From contig JBQJBP010000001.1 in NCBI GenBank assembly GCA_052078155.1, forward strand, positions 1,674,001-1,738,000: 64,000 nucleotides of DNA. Direction: 5' to 3'. Positions 51,545 to 59,578 of the stretch are shown in pieces; within the stretch, counting starts at the first letter, position 1, and each line of letters begins with the position of its first letter. Source of the stretch: CAXBMB01 sp052078155. Lineage in GTDB: Bacteria > Pseudomonadota > Alphaproteobacteria > Kiloniellales > DSM-21159. The notes beneath the pieces are model-generated. The model was not told the DNA's origin. It was given only the letters and a program-made list of their open reading frames with translations, and made no database searches. Both the position numbers and the translations under genes were made by a program.

Positions 51545-51774
51545 CTTTCAGTCCTTTCCAGAAGCGGGGCGGCAGGAACAAACGCCGCTCTTACGGGAAG
51601 AAGATTAGAAGCTGTGTCCACCCCTGGGTATCGGGCAGCTGTTGTATTTTTCCCGCAGGATTGCGGTAGCCCCCCTACAGCATATGCAGTATGACCAAAG
51701 GTAAGTGACTGAGAAAAAGCTCAAATATCTGTCCATATCCGGCCGACCCGACGATGAAACAGGACGATTAGGCA

Positions 51775-52587
51775 ATGGATGATCCGCGCTTGAGTCCCAG
51801 AGAACTGGAGATCGCCCAGGCCTATGCCAGTGGCGATACCTATCAGCGCATTGCTGAGCGCCTTTTCATCGCTCCCTCGACGGTCAGGACTCATCTGGCA
51901 ACCATCTACCGGAAACTGGAAGTCTCTTCGAAGCTGGAACTTCATGCTGTGCTGGAGGGGGCAGACCCGGAGCCAAAAAACCAGACAGATCAGGCAGCGA
52001 TCATTTCAGAACTGGCGTTAAGCCTGGAGGAGGCCCTCAGTCGGGAACGGGCCCTGAGCGAAGTTCTGAACATCATCAGTGGCTCGGACGGGGACATCAG
52101 CGAGGTTATTGCAGCCATCCTGGGGTACGCGCTGGAACTTTGTGAAGCCGAGTACGGCATACTCTTCACCTCAGTGCCGCCGGATCATTTCAGGATTACC
52201 TACAGCCGCGGCATTCCACCAGCCTTTGAAACCTGGTTCCAGCAGCAGGGAGACTTTAAACCAGGGCCACAGACCGGCCTGGGACGGATGACCCGCAGCA
52301 GGGAACTGATCAACATCATGGATGTCCAGTCAGAGTCTCTGGCCCGCAGCCAGGACCCCATCAGAAAAGCCACCATGGAGCTGGGCAAAGCCAGATCCTT
52401 TACAGCCATTCCCATGATGGCCGGGTCCCGCCTGGTCGGTGCCTTCACCATCTATCGGCAACAGGTCCGTCCTTTTGATGAGCGCGCTCTGCATCTGGCG
52501 CGCATGTTTGCAGACCAAAGCGTCATTGCCATTGAAAACGCCCGCCTGATGGAGCGGCTGCGCCAACAGGCAGACCCGTCCATCTGA
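51775..52587 (+). CDS. LuxR-type HTH plus GAF-domain protein
   Basis: The 270-residue protein has an N-terminal LuxR-type HTH (LSPRELEIAQAYASGDTYQR and APSTVRTHLATIYRKLEVSSK), a short coiled coil, then a GAF domain (about residues 95-265; SEVIAAILGYALELCEAEYG). It ends NARLMERLRQQADPSI. In related proteins this point usually leads into more GAF, kinase or cyclase domains. This one stops, so it is either a short regulator or the remnant of a longer protein. HTH before the sensor domain is the reverse of the usual LuxR order. Confidence 0.85.
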   Translation: MDDPRLSPRELEIAQAYASGDTYQRIAERLFIAPSTVRTHLATIYRKLEVSSKLELHAVLEGADPEPKNQTDQAAIISELALSLEEALSRERALSEVLNIISGSDGDISEVIAAILGYALELCEAEYGILFTSVPPDHFRITYSRGIPPAFETWFQQQGDFKPGPQTGLGRMTRSRELINIMDVQSESLARSQDPIRKATMELGKARSFTAIPMMAGSRLVGAFTIYRQQVRPFDERALHLARMFADQSVIAIENARLMERLRQQADPSI

Positions 52588-52696
52588 TCGACCAGAACGT
52601 GACCGTTACGCCCTCGATTCCAGAGACCCCAACCTGACTCTGGACCCCCGAAAGAGTAAGGGGAGCCGAAGCCCCCCTTCAAACCTCCTCGCAAGG

Positions 52697-52760
52697 AGTC
52701 GCTTTAAGTGATCTCATGTCGCTTTGCTGCGCAAGCTGGTCACGCACATGGTTTGGGCAG
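52697..52760 (-). repeat. Possible cloverleaf repeat remnant
   Basis: GGAGTCGCTTTAAGTGATCTCATGTCG weakly matches the right end with deletions. It sits just before the hydrolase stop codon. A small AAGGGG/CCCCTT hairpin lies at 52658-52679. Confidence 0.3.
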
Positions 52761-52762
52761 CG

Positions 52763-53557
52763 TTACAAAACCTCTTTCAGCGCCGCCAGCGTGGCGTCCG
52801 GCGCTTCTGACATCATCATATGACCAATGCCGGGCAGCACGACCGGTTTGGCGCCGGTGATTGCTGCTGCCAGCTTTGATCCGGCCCGCGCCGGGGTCAT
52901 CTTGTCGGCACTGCCCATCAGCACCAGCGTGGGACAGGTCACTTTTTCAGCGGCGGCTTCGCCCCCCTGCCAGTCGTTGCAGGCTTTCAGGTCAGCATAG
53001 AGAGATCCCGGACGGGACCGCTGCAGCAGGCGGTTGCCCCCGCCAACCATCCAGGCGCCGGACAGCATGTGTCCGCCTCGGTGAGCCTTGCCACCGTGCC
53101 CCCAGCCGTTGACCATATCGATGGCACCCTGCTCGTTCTTTTCCGCAGACGCCAGCATAGCCGGATGCACCGGCATGGCCTGAGCCACGCCGCAAAGTGC
53201 CAGGGCGCGGACACGCGCTGGATGACGCACAGCGGCTTCCAGCACCGCAATGGCCCCCATGGAGTGGCCAACCATGGCAGCCTGTTCCACACCTGCTGCA
53301 TCCAGCAGTCGCACCAGCCAGTCAGCAATCTCTTCAATAGAGGTCAGCGCGTCACCGTCCGAACGACCATGGCCCGGCAGATCAACGGCCAGCACCGACC
53401 GCCCGTGATGGGCCAGATAGCGGCTTTGCAATGCCCAGACCGTATGGTCCATGCCAGAACCGTGCACAAACACCACCACCGGATCAGCAGGATTAAAAGG
53501 GCGACCGCCCGTGGTAGCGACGGCCTTTTTGCCGTCGACCATCAGTTCCAATGCCAT
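52763..53557 (-). CDS. Alpha/beta hydrolase
   Basis: The 264-residue product has the oxyanion motif VFVHGSGMDHTVW, nucleophile elbow GHSMG, the acid in LVLMGSADKMTP and the catalytic His in GIGHMMM. This makes it a complete Ser-Asp-His hydrolase of the esterase/haloperoxidase type. The substrate is unknown. It starts 16 bases after the metY stop codon, so it is co-transcribed with metY and could act on acylated thiol or homoserine compounds; that is only inference. Confidence 0.9.
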   Translation of the reverse strand: MALELMVDGKKAVATTGGRPFNPADPVVVFVHGSGMDHTVWALQSRYLAHHGRSVLAVDLPGHGRSDGDALTSIEEIADWLVRLLDAAGVEQAAMVGHSMGAIAVLEAAVRHPARVRALALCGVAQAMPVHPAMLASAEKNEQGAIDMVNGWGHGGKAHRGGHMLSGAWMVGGGNRLLQRSRPGSLYADLKACNDWQGGEAAAEKVTCPTLVLMGSADKMTPARAGSKLAAAITGAKPVVLPGIGHMMMSEAPDATLAALKEVL

Positions 53558-53572
53558 TGTCTTTCTTCCCCC

Positions 53573-54868
53573 TTAACCGCGCTGGGAGGCCTTGAGGGCC
53601 GCCTTGAGATCCGCCTTGATATCGTCTGCGTCTTCCAGACCCACGGAAAAGCGAATGGTATCTTCGCCAATGCCGGAGCGTTCCAGTTCTTCCGCAGACA
53701 TCTGGGAATGGGTGGTGCTGGCCGGATGAATGATCAGGCTCTTGGCATCGCCCACGTTTGCCAGATGGCTGGCCAGCTGGCAGCCCTCAATGAACTTGCG
53801 ACCTGCTTCACGCCCGCCCTTTACCCCAAAGGCAATGATGGAACCGGCCCCTTTGGGCAGGAGTTCCTGTGCCAGTTTGTGGTCTGGATGTTCGGGCAGG
53901 CTGGGGTGACGGACCCAGGATACGGCGTCATTGCCCTGCAGGAACTCCAGCAAAGCGTGAGTGTTGGCCATGTGGCGTTCCATACGCATGGAAAGGGTTT
54001 CAACCCCCTGCAGAATGTAAAACGCCGTCTGAGGGGCCATCACCGCGCCGAAATCCCGCAGGCCTTCCGTGCGGGCGCGCAGAGAAAAGGCGGCCGGGCC
54101 AAACTCTTCGGCGTAGTTAATGCCATGATAGCCTGCATAGGGTTCCGTCAGGGTCGGGAACTTGCCGGAAGCTTCCCAGTCGAAATTGCCGCCATCGATC
54201 AACAGGCCGCCAATGGCCAGTCCGTGACCGCCCAGCCATTTGGTGGCAGAATGCATGACCAGATGGGCCCCCATATCCACCGGCTTGGCCAGGTAAGGTG
54301 TCAGGAAGGTGTTGTCGATCATCAGTGGAATTTTGTGGCGCTCTGCAATCTCCGCCACAGCTGGCAGGTTGAGCACTTCAAGACCCGGATTGCCCACTAG
54401 TTCGGAAAAGAGCAGACGGGTTTCCGGCCGGATGGCTTCTTCGAAGGCTTTGGGGTCTCTCGGGTCGACAAAAGTTGTGGAGATGCCAAAGCGCGGGAGG
54501 GTGTGGGTGAAGAGATTGATCGACCCGCCGTAGAGATTGGCAGAGGCAACGATATGAGCCCCCTGTCCCATCAGGGTGGTAATGGCCATCACCAGCGCGG
54601 CATGTCCGGAAGCTGTGGCAACACCAGCCACTCCTTCATCCAGGGCAGCCACCCGCTCCTCCAGTACAGCCACCGTCGGGTTGCCAATGCGGCTGTAGAT
54701 ATAGCCGGGGCGCTCCAGGTTAAAGAGAGCTGCCGCATGATCCGCATCATCAAAGACATAAGAGGTCGTCTGATAGATGGGAACGGCACGGGCACCGAAG
54801 ACCGGGTCCGGCTGTTGACCGGCATGCAAAGCCAGGGTGTCAAATTTCAGAAAAGGGGAGTCAGCCAT
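53573..54868 (-). CDS. metY: O-acetylhomoserine aminocarboxypropyltransferase
   Basis: The 431-residue PLP enzyme of the Cys/Met metabolism family has the pattern FDTLALHAGQQPDP at the start, IYSRIGNPTVAVLEERVA, the PLP lysine in HSATKWLGGHG, and the MetY-type long C-terminal region (RFSVGLEDADDIKADL). It makes homocysteine from O-acetylhomoserine and sulfide. ATG at 54868 is favoured over GTG at 54877. I looked for a SAM-II type riboswitch upstream and did not find one. Confidence 0.94.
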   Translation of the reverse strand: MADSPFLKFDTLALHAGQQPDPVFGARAVPIYQTTSYVFDDADHAAALFNLERPGYIYSRIGNPTVAVLEERVAALDEGVAGVATASGHAALVMAITTLMGQGAHIVASANLYGGSINLFTHTLPRFGISTTFVDPRDPKAFEEAIRPETRLLFSELVGNPGLEVLNLPAVAEIAERHKIPLMIDNTFLTPYLAKPVDMGAHLVMHSATKWLGGHGLAIGGLLIDGGNFDWEASGKFPTLTEPYAGYHGINYAEEFGPAAFSLRARTEGLRDFGAVMAPQTAFYILQGVETLSMRMERHMANTHALLEFLQGNDAVSWVRHPSLPEHPDHKLAQELLPKGAGSIIAFGVKGGREAGRKFIEGCQLASHLANVGDAKSLIIHPASTTHSQMSAEELERSGIGEDTIRFSVGLEDADDIKADLKAALKASQRG

Positions 54869-55033
54869 TGGTGCCACTCTCTCTGGGAGTTACGGAGGGG
54901 AAAAACTGCAGCTGCTTCTCTATCAAACGCGGGAACCTGTGGAAACAACCGAATTGTCTACAGGACGATCATATTGGCTCGCAGAGCTGACTGAAACCAA
55001 AGGTAACCGGACGGGGGGCTCAGTTGAGGTACA

Positions 55034-55071
55034 CAAAAAAAGCGGAGCTGACACTGACGGTCTGCTCCACT
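55034..55071 (-). terminator. Terminator after the DUF4242 gene
   Basis: Stem AGTGGAGC/GCTCCGCT (one G-U pair) followed on the minus strand by TTTTTTT, about 50 bases after the DUF4242 stop codon. Confidence 0.8.
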
Positions 55072-55119
55072 ACTAGTTATTGGTTTCAATCCCTGCTGAC
55101 GCAAATTCAAGAGCGAGAT

Positions 55120-55389
55120 TTACCCGCCGGGGCTCAAATCCAGCGCTCCCACCACCCGGTCATAGGGGATACCCGCTTCATCATTCAGGCGTTTCACCGC
55201 GGCCTCGGACCCTGCCTCAAAAAGGCATATGCAGCGTCCGTCGCCGGGCGCAAAGGTGGAGCGAATATAGTTGATATCCGTTCCCTGGGCCGTCATTTCG
55301 GCCGCTTTGCCGATGGCCACCTGCTGTGCGGCAGCCAGATCATCCATGCTGATTCCCTTGAGATTTCGCTCAACCATAAAGGTGCTCAT
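55120..55389 (-). CDS. DUF4242 family protein
   Basis: The 89-residue product has the small ferredoxin-like fold pattern of DUF4242: STFMVERNLKGISMDDLAAA, then INYIRSTFAPGDGRCICLFEA and LNDEAGIPYDRV. A Streptomyces relative binds nickel; general function is unknown. ATG at 55389 matches the family start. It faces a LysR gene across a 164-base gap, so the LysR protein is a likely regulator. Confidence 0.85.
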   Translation of the reverse strand: MSTFMVERNLKGISMDDLAAAQQVAIGKAAEMTAQGTDINYIRSTFAPGDGRCICLFEAGSEAAVKRLNDEAGIPYDRVVGALDLSPGG

Positions 55390-55464
55390 TGTGACTAACT
55401 CCAGTCTGATGAAGAGACACAAGAGCTAAGCGCAAAACAGAAGCCTGCAGAACGATCTATTGGC

Positions 55465-55520
55465 TATGGTTAGACAACTCCCGGTTATCGATAAATGGTG
55501 TATGCTTTCCCATAACCATA
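55465..55520. promoter_or_regulatory. Paired half-sites between DUF4242 and lysR
   Basis: Perfect inverted half-sites TATGGTTA (55465-55472) and TAACCATA (55513-55520) flank the divergent promoter region, with a third related GGTTATCGAT between. Such spacing fits a dimeric or tetrameric LysR protein. Confidence 0.45.
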
Positions 55521-55553
55521 AGGAATGAACAAAACAGCGGGGGAAATTCTGTC

Positions 55554-56432
55554 ATGGAGATGTCTCAGATCAAATACGCTCTGGCAGCGGCCAAGACGCT
55601 CAACTTCACCAAAGCCGCGACGGAATGCAACGTCTCCCAACCCGCTCTTACCAAAGCCATAAAAACACTGGAGGCCGATCTGGGCACCCCCCTGTTTCAT
55701 CGTGAAGGACGACGCATTCTGCTGAGCGAGTTCGGCCAGACCATGATACCCCACCTGCAGCAGATCTATGATGAAACACAGGTGGCCCGGACGCTGGCTG
55801 ATAACTTCAGGCTGTTGAAGCAGGTCCCGGTCCGCCTGGGCATTCTGTCCACTGTTGGACATCTGCGCCTGTCCCGCTTTCTGGCAAAGTTCCAGGATGA
55901 GTTTGAGGGCGTGGAAGTGGCGGTTACAGAGGCAAGTGTCGAGGACCTGAAAACCGCCCTGGACAAGGGCGACATCGATCTTGCGGTGACAAATGCCCTG
56001 GACGGGTTAACCGACAGCTACAATGTCCACGACCTCTACAAGGAACGCTATGTGGTCGTCTTTCCGCCTGACCACAAGCTCAGTGCATTGTCCGCCATAA
56101 AGCTGTCTGACCTGTCAAGGGAACCCTATGTGGACAGGCTGGCCTGCGAGTTGAGGGAGATCGTTATGGAGGTCTGTCAGCAACGGGATATTGAGCTCTA
56201 CGCCCGGTTCCGTTCCGAAAGAGAAGACTGGGTCCAGGCCATGGTGCTGGCCAGAATTGGTTTCGCTTTCATGCCGGAGTACTCCATCACGCAACCAGGG
56301 CTCTTGCAGCGGCCGTTGACAGACCCGGAGGTCAGTCGAACAATTTCCCTGGTTTCTGTGCCGGGCCGACCTTTCAGCCCGGCTGTGATGGCAATGGTCC
56401 GCTCGGCCAAGAGCTTTTCCTGGCCTGGCTAG
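55554..56432 (+). CDS. LysR-type transcriptional regulator
   Basis: The 292-residue protein has an N-terminal winged HTH (LNFTKAATECNVSQPALTKAIKTLE) and a LysR effector domain. This resembles the OxyR/CynR-like group with SVEDLKTALDKGDIDLAV. It is divergent from the DUF4242 gene and probably controls it. Its TAG stop codon (56430-56432) is formed by the CTAG at the left end of a cloverleaf repeat. Confidence 0.93.
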   Translation: MEMSQIKYALAAAKTLNFTKAATECNVSQPALTKAIKTLEADLGTPLFHREGRRILLSEFGQTMIPHLQQIYDETQVARTLADNFRLLKQVPVRLGILSTVGHLRLSRFLAKFQDEFEGVEVAVTEASVEDLKTALDKGDIDLAVTNALDGLTDSYNVHDLYKERYVVVFPPDHKLSALSAIKLSDLSREPYVDRLACELREIVMEVCQQRDIELYARFRSEREDWVQAMVLARIGFAFMPEYSITQPGLLQRPLTDPEVSRTISLVSVPGRPFSPAVMAMVRSAKSFSWPG

Positions 56433-56565
56433 AGCCTGATCGGTTTAGGTAGAAGCGCTTTGCGCCTGGAGCCAAACCGTGACTCATCCTCTAAAACACT
56501 GAAAAGAGTTTCACGCTTCAAGTGTCATCACAAAGTGATTCCACTTGAAGCGATTAGGCTCAAGC
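56429..56565 (+). repeat. Cloverleaf repeat, copy 10
   Basis: Starts CTAGAGCCTGATCGG. The right hairpin is extended to a perfect GCTTCAAGTG..ATCAC/GTGAT..CACTTGAAGC, with a new AAA loop. This is a compensatory change relative to other copies. Lies between convergent genes. Confidence 0.92.
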
Positions 56566-56569
56566 AAAC

Positions 56570-57184
56570 TCAGCCGCGGGCCAGCTTGGCTTCCACCAGC
56601 TCCAGCCGGTCCTGACCATAGAAGTTCTCATCATCAATGAAGTAGGTGGGAGCACCGATGACGCCCCGGATGATGGCTTCTGTGCAGTTCCGGGCCAGTT
56701 CCGCCTGAACGGCTTCACTCATGGCTTCTTCACACAGACCCTTGGGGTCTTTGTAGCCAGCTTCATCGCACAGACCGCTGACGATGCCCGGGTCTGCAAT
56801 ATCGAGATCGTCCCGCCAGAGTGCCTGCAACACCAGCAGGCTGAGCTGGTCCACATCCCCGTCTTCGCCCCGTTCCTGCGCGCGCTGGCCGGCAATCACA
56901 ATCCCAGACGGCAGTTCGACCGGGCCCATGTGATGGATGGGTTCACGCAAGAGCGAGATCCCCAGATGGTCGGCCCAGCGCAGGGCGTCGGTCATGGCGT
57001 AAGCCCGCAGCATGGTGGGCCGTTCACCAAAGCCCATCCCGCCAATGGGCGGCATGGTTTCAGAAAGCAGGATCGGGCGATGCACCAGTTTGCGATTGTA
57101 CTTCTTGGACAGGGCATTAATGCGGGCTGCCCCCAGATAGGTAAAATTGGAGCGTGTTGAATAGTAGTAATCGATCGTTTTCAT
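56570..57184 (-). CDS. 2-hydroxychromene-2-carboxylate isomerase family protein
   Basis: The 204-residue DsbA-like/GST-kappa fold protein begins KTIDYYYSTRSNFTYLGAA, where the Ser takes the place of the redox Cys, and ends with IRGVIGAPTYFIDDENFYGQDR. The bacterial relative is a glutathione-dependent isomerase in naphthalene breakdown; no other aromatic-degradation gene is near, so the substrate is open. Monocistronic, followed by the convergent repeat. Confidence 0.87.
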   Translation of the reverse strand: MKTIDYYYSTRSNFTYLGAARINALSKKYNRKLVHRPILLSETMPPIGGMGFGERPTMLRAYAMTDALRWADHLGISLLREPIHHMGPVELPSGIVIAGQRAQERGEDGDVDQLSLLVLQALWRDDLDIADPGIVSGLCDEAGYKDPKGLCEEAMSEAVQAELARNCTEAIIRGVIGAPTYFIDDENFYGQDRLELVEAKLARG

Positions 57185-57600
57185 CTAATGGCTTCCTTGC
57201 TCACCCTGTCGCTGGAAAGTGAATCCTTAAAGGTGACGCCTTTGGCCCTTCACCTTTTGCCGTGTTTCACGTTCCAGACTATTGAAGAGAGTTCTTTCTG
57301 CGTTTTGCACGAGGTCACCCAGTTCGCCCGCTCAAAACAACTAAACTCTTAATCCTGCCGCTTTGCTTTTTAATGGCGGCGGCTCTTCTTTAACAGGCCT
57401 GATTGAGGCCCGCCAGCCTGTCCAGCCGGACCTCACAGGGCCGTGACCACCGGGTCTGAATTTCGCGCCTCATTTTCGGGCCTCACCCCAACACACATGC
57501 CTTTTGTTCAGCAGAGAGAGCGCAACCCTGTCGAGTGGCGCCAAGGCAAAAGACCCAGCACGCAAAAACAGTTTAAGTTCAAATGAAGAGAAAAATGTCG
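57185..57600. other. Gap upstream of the HCCA isomerase gene
   Basis: No gene in about 415 bases. No terminator or promoter that I would defend. Confidence 0.35.
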
Positions 57601-57690
57601 GGGGCAGTAAAAAAACGGAGGGCCGCTCGCTTCCTTAAGGAAACCGCGGCCCTCTCTTTGTTTTTGAAGCCTCACCCTATCAACTTGCGA
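57601..57690 (-). ncRNA. Candidate small RNA 1, minus strand
   Basis: A compact transcription unit of about 80 bases: TTGACC (57719-57724, minus strand), 17-base spacer, TAGGGT (57696-57701), then a predicted start near 57689. A strong terminator GAGGGCCGC/GCGGCCCTC (57619-57654, with an inner TTCCTTAAGGAA) followed by TTTTTTT ends it near 57608. No open reading frame fits. The family is unknown. Confidence 0.45.
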
Positions 57691-57695
57691 GACGA

Positions 57696-57724
57696 ACCCT
57701 AGGGGGACTCTTTACGCGGGTCAA
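57696..57724 (-). promoter_or_regulatory. Promoter of small RNA 1
   Basis: TTGACC and TAGGGT with a 17-base spacer; the -35 is good, the -10 moderate. Confidence 0.4.
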
Positions 57725-57800
57725 GAGATTGTAACAAAAGCTGTAACATCTTATGGGCGAAATTTTCCAAAACCCGCAGAAAACATAGCATTATGGGCGC

Positions 57801-57834
57801 AAAAAAAATTGCCGCCGGAGAACCGGCGGCAAGT
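57801..57834 (-). terminator. Minus-strand terminator with no gene upstream
   Basis: Perfect 10-bp stem TTGCCGCCGG/CCGGCGGCAA with a four-base loop, followed on the minus strand by TTTTTTTT. No protein gene ends here. Confidence 0.85.
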
Positions 57835-57945
57835 TGAACAGGGAGGCTTCACGAGGAACCGGGAGAGCCGTCAATTCTCCAGGGGGGATGTAGGAGAAGA
57901 CTGGCGAATGGTTCGCTTCGTGATAATCACCATAACCCCGCAAGT
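57835..57945 (-). ncRNA. Candidate small RNA 2, minus strand
   Basis: The about 110 bases in front of the orphan terminator contain successive small hairpins: GTGAT/ATCAC, GCGAA/TTCGC and GGAGA/TCTCC. They also contain the segment GTGAAGCCTCCC, largely complementary to GTGAGGCTTC in candidate 1. No clear promoter is seen. A 20-codon frame (MVIITKRTIRQSSPTSPLEN) lies within. Confidence 0.3.
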
Positions 57946-58150
57946 CTAAAAAGAAGGTTAAAACAAAAAACTTTCTTCATTCCGGCGAATTTTACAGCCT
58001 GACAGGGTCGAGAATTATGTATGTATCCTGATGTTTCAGAAAACAACTTAGCCTTTACTATCCATCAGCACTGTATTCATTCCTACACAAGTGCAATTTA
58101 GTTAAATGCTTCGTATTCCAGATCTTTTTTAGCGTTGTTCGGAAAGTACC
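57946..58150. other. AT-rich gap between small RNA candidates and bdhA terminator
   Basis: About 200 bases, the most AT-rich part of the window, no gene. It may hold the promoter of small RNA candidate 2. Confidence 0.35.
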
Positions 58151-58153
58151 CAT

Positions 58154-58185
58154 AAAAAAAAGGGAGGGCACAGGCACCCTCCCCT
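58154..58185 (-). terminator. Terminator after bdhA
   Basis: Stem GGGAGGG/CCCTCCC with an eight-base loop, followed on the minus strand by TTTTTTTT. It lies about 115 bases after the bdhA stop codon. Confidence 0.85.
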
Positions 58186-58298
58186 TTCACTCACTCATAC
58201 TGGACCGGCAAACTGGCCTATCTGAAGAGACTACGACTTTTTTTTTCAAAACCAGTCAATTCACAGCGGCGAAACCGGGAAAATCGACTGATCTCTGT

Positions 58299-59090
58299 CT
58301 ATTGGGCAGTCCAGCCGCCGTCCAATGTCATCGGCACACCGGTCATACCAGCCGCAGACGGGGAACAGAGGAAAACCGCCATGGCACCGATTTGCTCCGG
58401 TTCAATAAAGGACTCAAACGGGCTTTTGGCACCGACCAAGCGCGCCTTGGCTTCGTCATTGCTCAGCCCTTCCTTTTCGGCCAGTGCATCGACCTGGGCC
58501 TGAACCAGGGGGGTCAGGACAAAACCGGGGCAGATGGCGTTACAGGTAATCCCCTGCTTGGCGGTTTCCAGGGCCGTCACTTTCGTCAGGCCCACCACAC
58601 CGTGCTTGGCAGCCACATAAGCAGATTTTTCAACAGAAGCGACCAGCCCGTGAACCGAGGCGATGTTGATGATCCGGCCCCAGCCTTTGTCGGCCATGCC
58701 CTTCAGCACGAGACGGGTGCAGTGGAAAACAGCGGAGAGGTTGATGGAAATGATGGCGTCCCAACGTTCTGTCGGGAAATCTTCAATCCGGTCCGTGTGC
58801 TGAATGCCCGCGTTGTTAACCAGAATGTCTACTGACCCCAGGCTCTCCGTAGCCTGCGCCATAAAGCCCTCGATCTCGGCGGCTTTGCTCATGTCCGCCG
58901 CAATATAGAAGGCTTTCCCGCCGGAGCGTTGCTCCAGATCCTGGCGCAGGGTTTCAATGGCAGCGGCGTCCCCAAAACCATTGATCACCACATTGGCCCC
59001 GGCATCGGCCAAAGCAACTGCCGTGGCCTGTCCAATCCCGCTGGTTGAACCGGTTACAACTGCATTTTTGCCTTTGAGCGACTGCACCAT
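58299..59090 (-). CDS. bdhA: 3-hydroxybutyrate dehydrogenase (SDR family)
   Basis: The 263-residue short-chain dehydrogenase has the NAD motif TGSTSGIG, NNAGIQHTDRIEDFP, the catalytic Ser in IINIASVHGL and Tyr-Lys in SAYVAAKHG. The IQHTDRIEDF and SPFESFIEPEQI stretches fit D-3-hydroxybutyrate dehydrogenases rather than generic SDRs. It interconverts 3-hydroxybutyrate and acetoacetate in PHB or ketone-body use. ATG at 59090 follows GGAGGA. Confidence 0.9.
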   Translation of the reverse strand: MVQSLKGKNAVVTGSTSGIGQATAVALADAGANVVINGFGDAAAIETLRQDLEQRSGGKAFYIAADMSKAAEIEGFMAQATESLGSVDILVNNAGIQHTDRIEDFPTERWDAIISINLSAVFHCTRLVLKGMADKGWGRIINIASVHGLVASVEKSAYVAAKHGVVGLTKVTALETAKQGITCNAICPGFVLTPLVQAQVDALAEKEGLSNDEAKARLVGAKSPFESFIEPEQIGAMAVFLCSPSAAGMTGVPMTLDGGWTAQ

Positions 59091-59140
59091 CTTTTCCTCC
59101 AAAATGAGTATCTGTGAAACAGGCGCAATCTTCTGGTGCC

Positions 59141-59273
59141 AGAGTATGATCGCTTTGAGCGGCAGCGCTTAGCGCTTGCGACCCAAGCCAGATTCATCCT
59201 CTGGCCTGTTGACTGAGAGTGTCGCGCTCCAAGTGTGTTTGCGTTGCAAATCCACTTCGTTCGCTGTGGCTCT
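59141..59273 (+). repeat. Cloverleaf repeat, copy 11 (compensatory stem)
   Basis: Most diverged complete copy. Left end AGAGTATGATCG; first hairpin AGCGC-TTA-GCGCT. In the right hairpin the inner stem ATCACG/CGTGAT is replaced by TTTGC/GCAAA, keeping the pairing and the outer AAGTG/CACTT. Confidence 0.85.
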
Positions 59274-59395
59274 CGTGCCGGAAGGCCGCCCTCTGAACAA
59301 TCTGCCCCGCAAGATAGAATAAAGGGATAGCGAGTTACAAAGGGATTTATGTTGCAATGCAATAAATGTTCAACGCCCTCCCCTTTTACGGCAAT

Positions 59396-59578
59396 TCAGC
59401 TTTTGAAAAACGCGTCTGCTGCGCTCTTGTAATCGCTTTTGCTGGCGATTTTCTGCTTCACGCGCTCAGCCTCAGCCTCCAGCTCTGCCAGATAATCTTC
59501 CAGTTCCGCCACCCCCATCAGATCCAGATCTTTCGGCTTTTCAAGGGCTTTCCGGGGCTCTAGATCGTCTGTGTCCAT
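59396..59578 (-). CDS. DUF1192 family small protein
   Basis: The 60-residue product has the DUF1192 pattern: KPKDLDLMGVAELEDYLAEL, a Glu/Lys-rich helix, then SAADAFFKS. This family occurs in alphaproteobacteria, function unknown. It is divergent from the quinone oxidoreductase gene. Confidence 0.85.
   Translation of the reverse strand: MDTDDLEPRKALEKPKDLDLMGVAELEDYLAELEAEAERVKQKIASKSDYKSAADAFFKS

Noticed and set aside
53069..54400. 443-codon plus-strand frame opposite the hydrolase and metY
   Set aside because: Antisense shadow crossing two real genes; no recognisable product.
54869..55033. SAM-II riboswitch upstream of metY
   Set aside because: I looked for the conserved pseudoknot sequence of the alphaproteobacterial type and it is not there.
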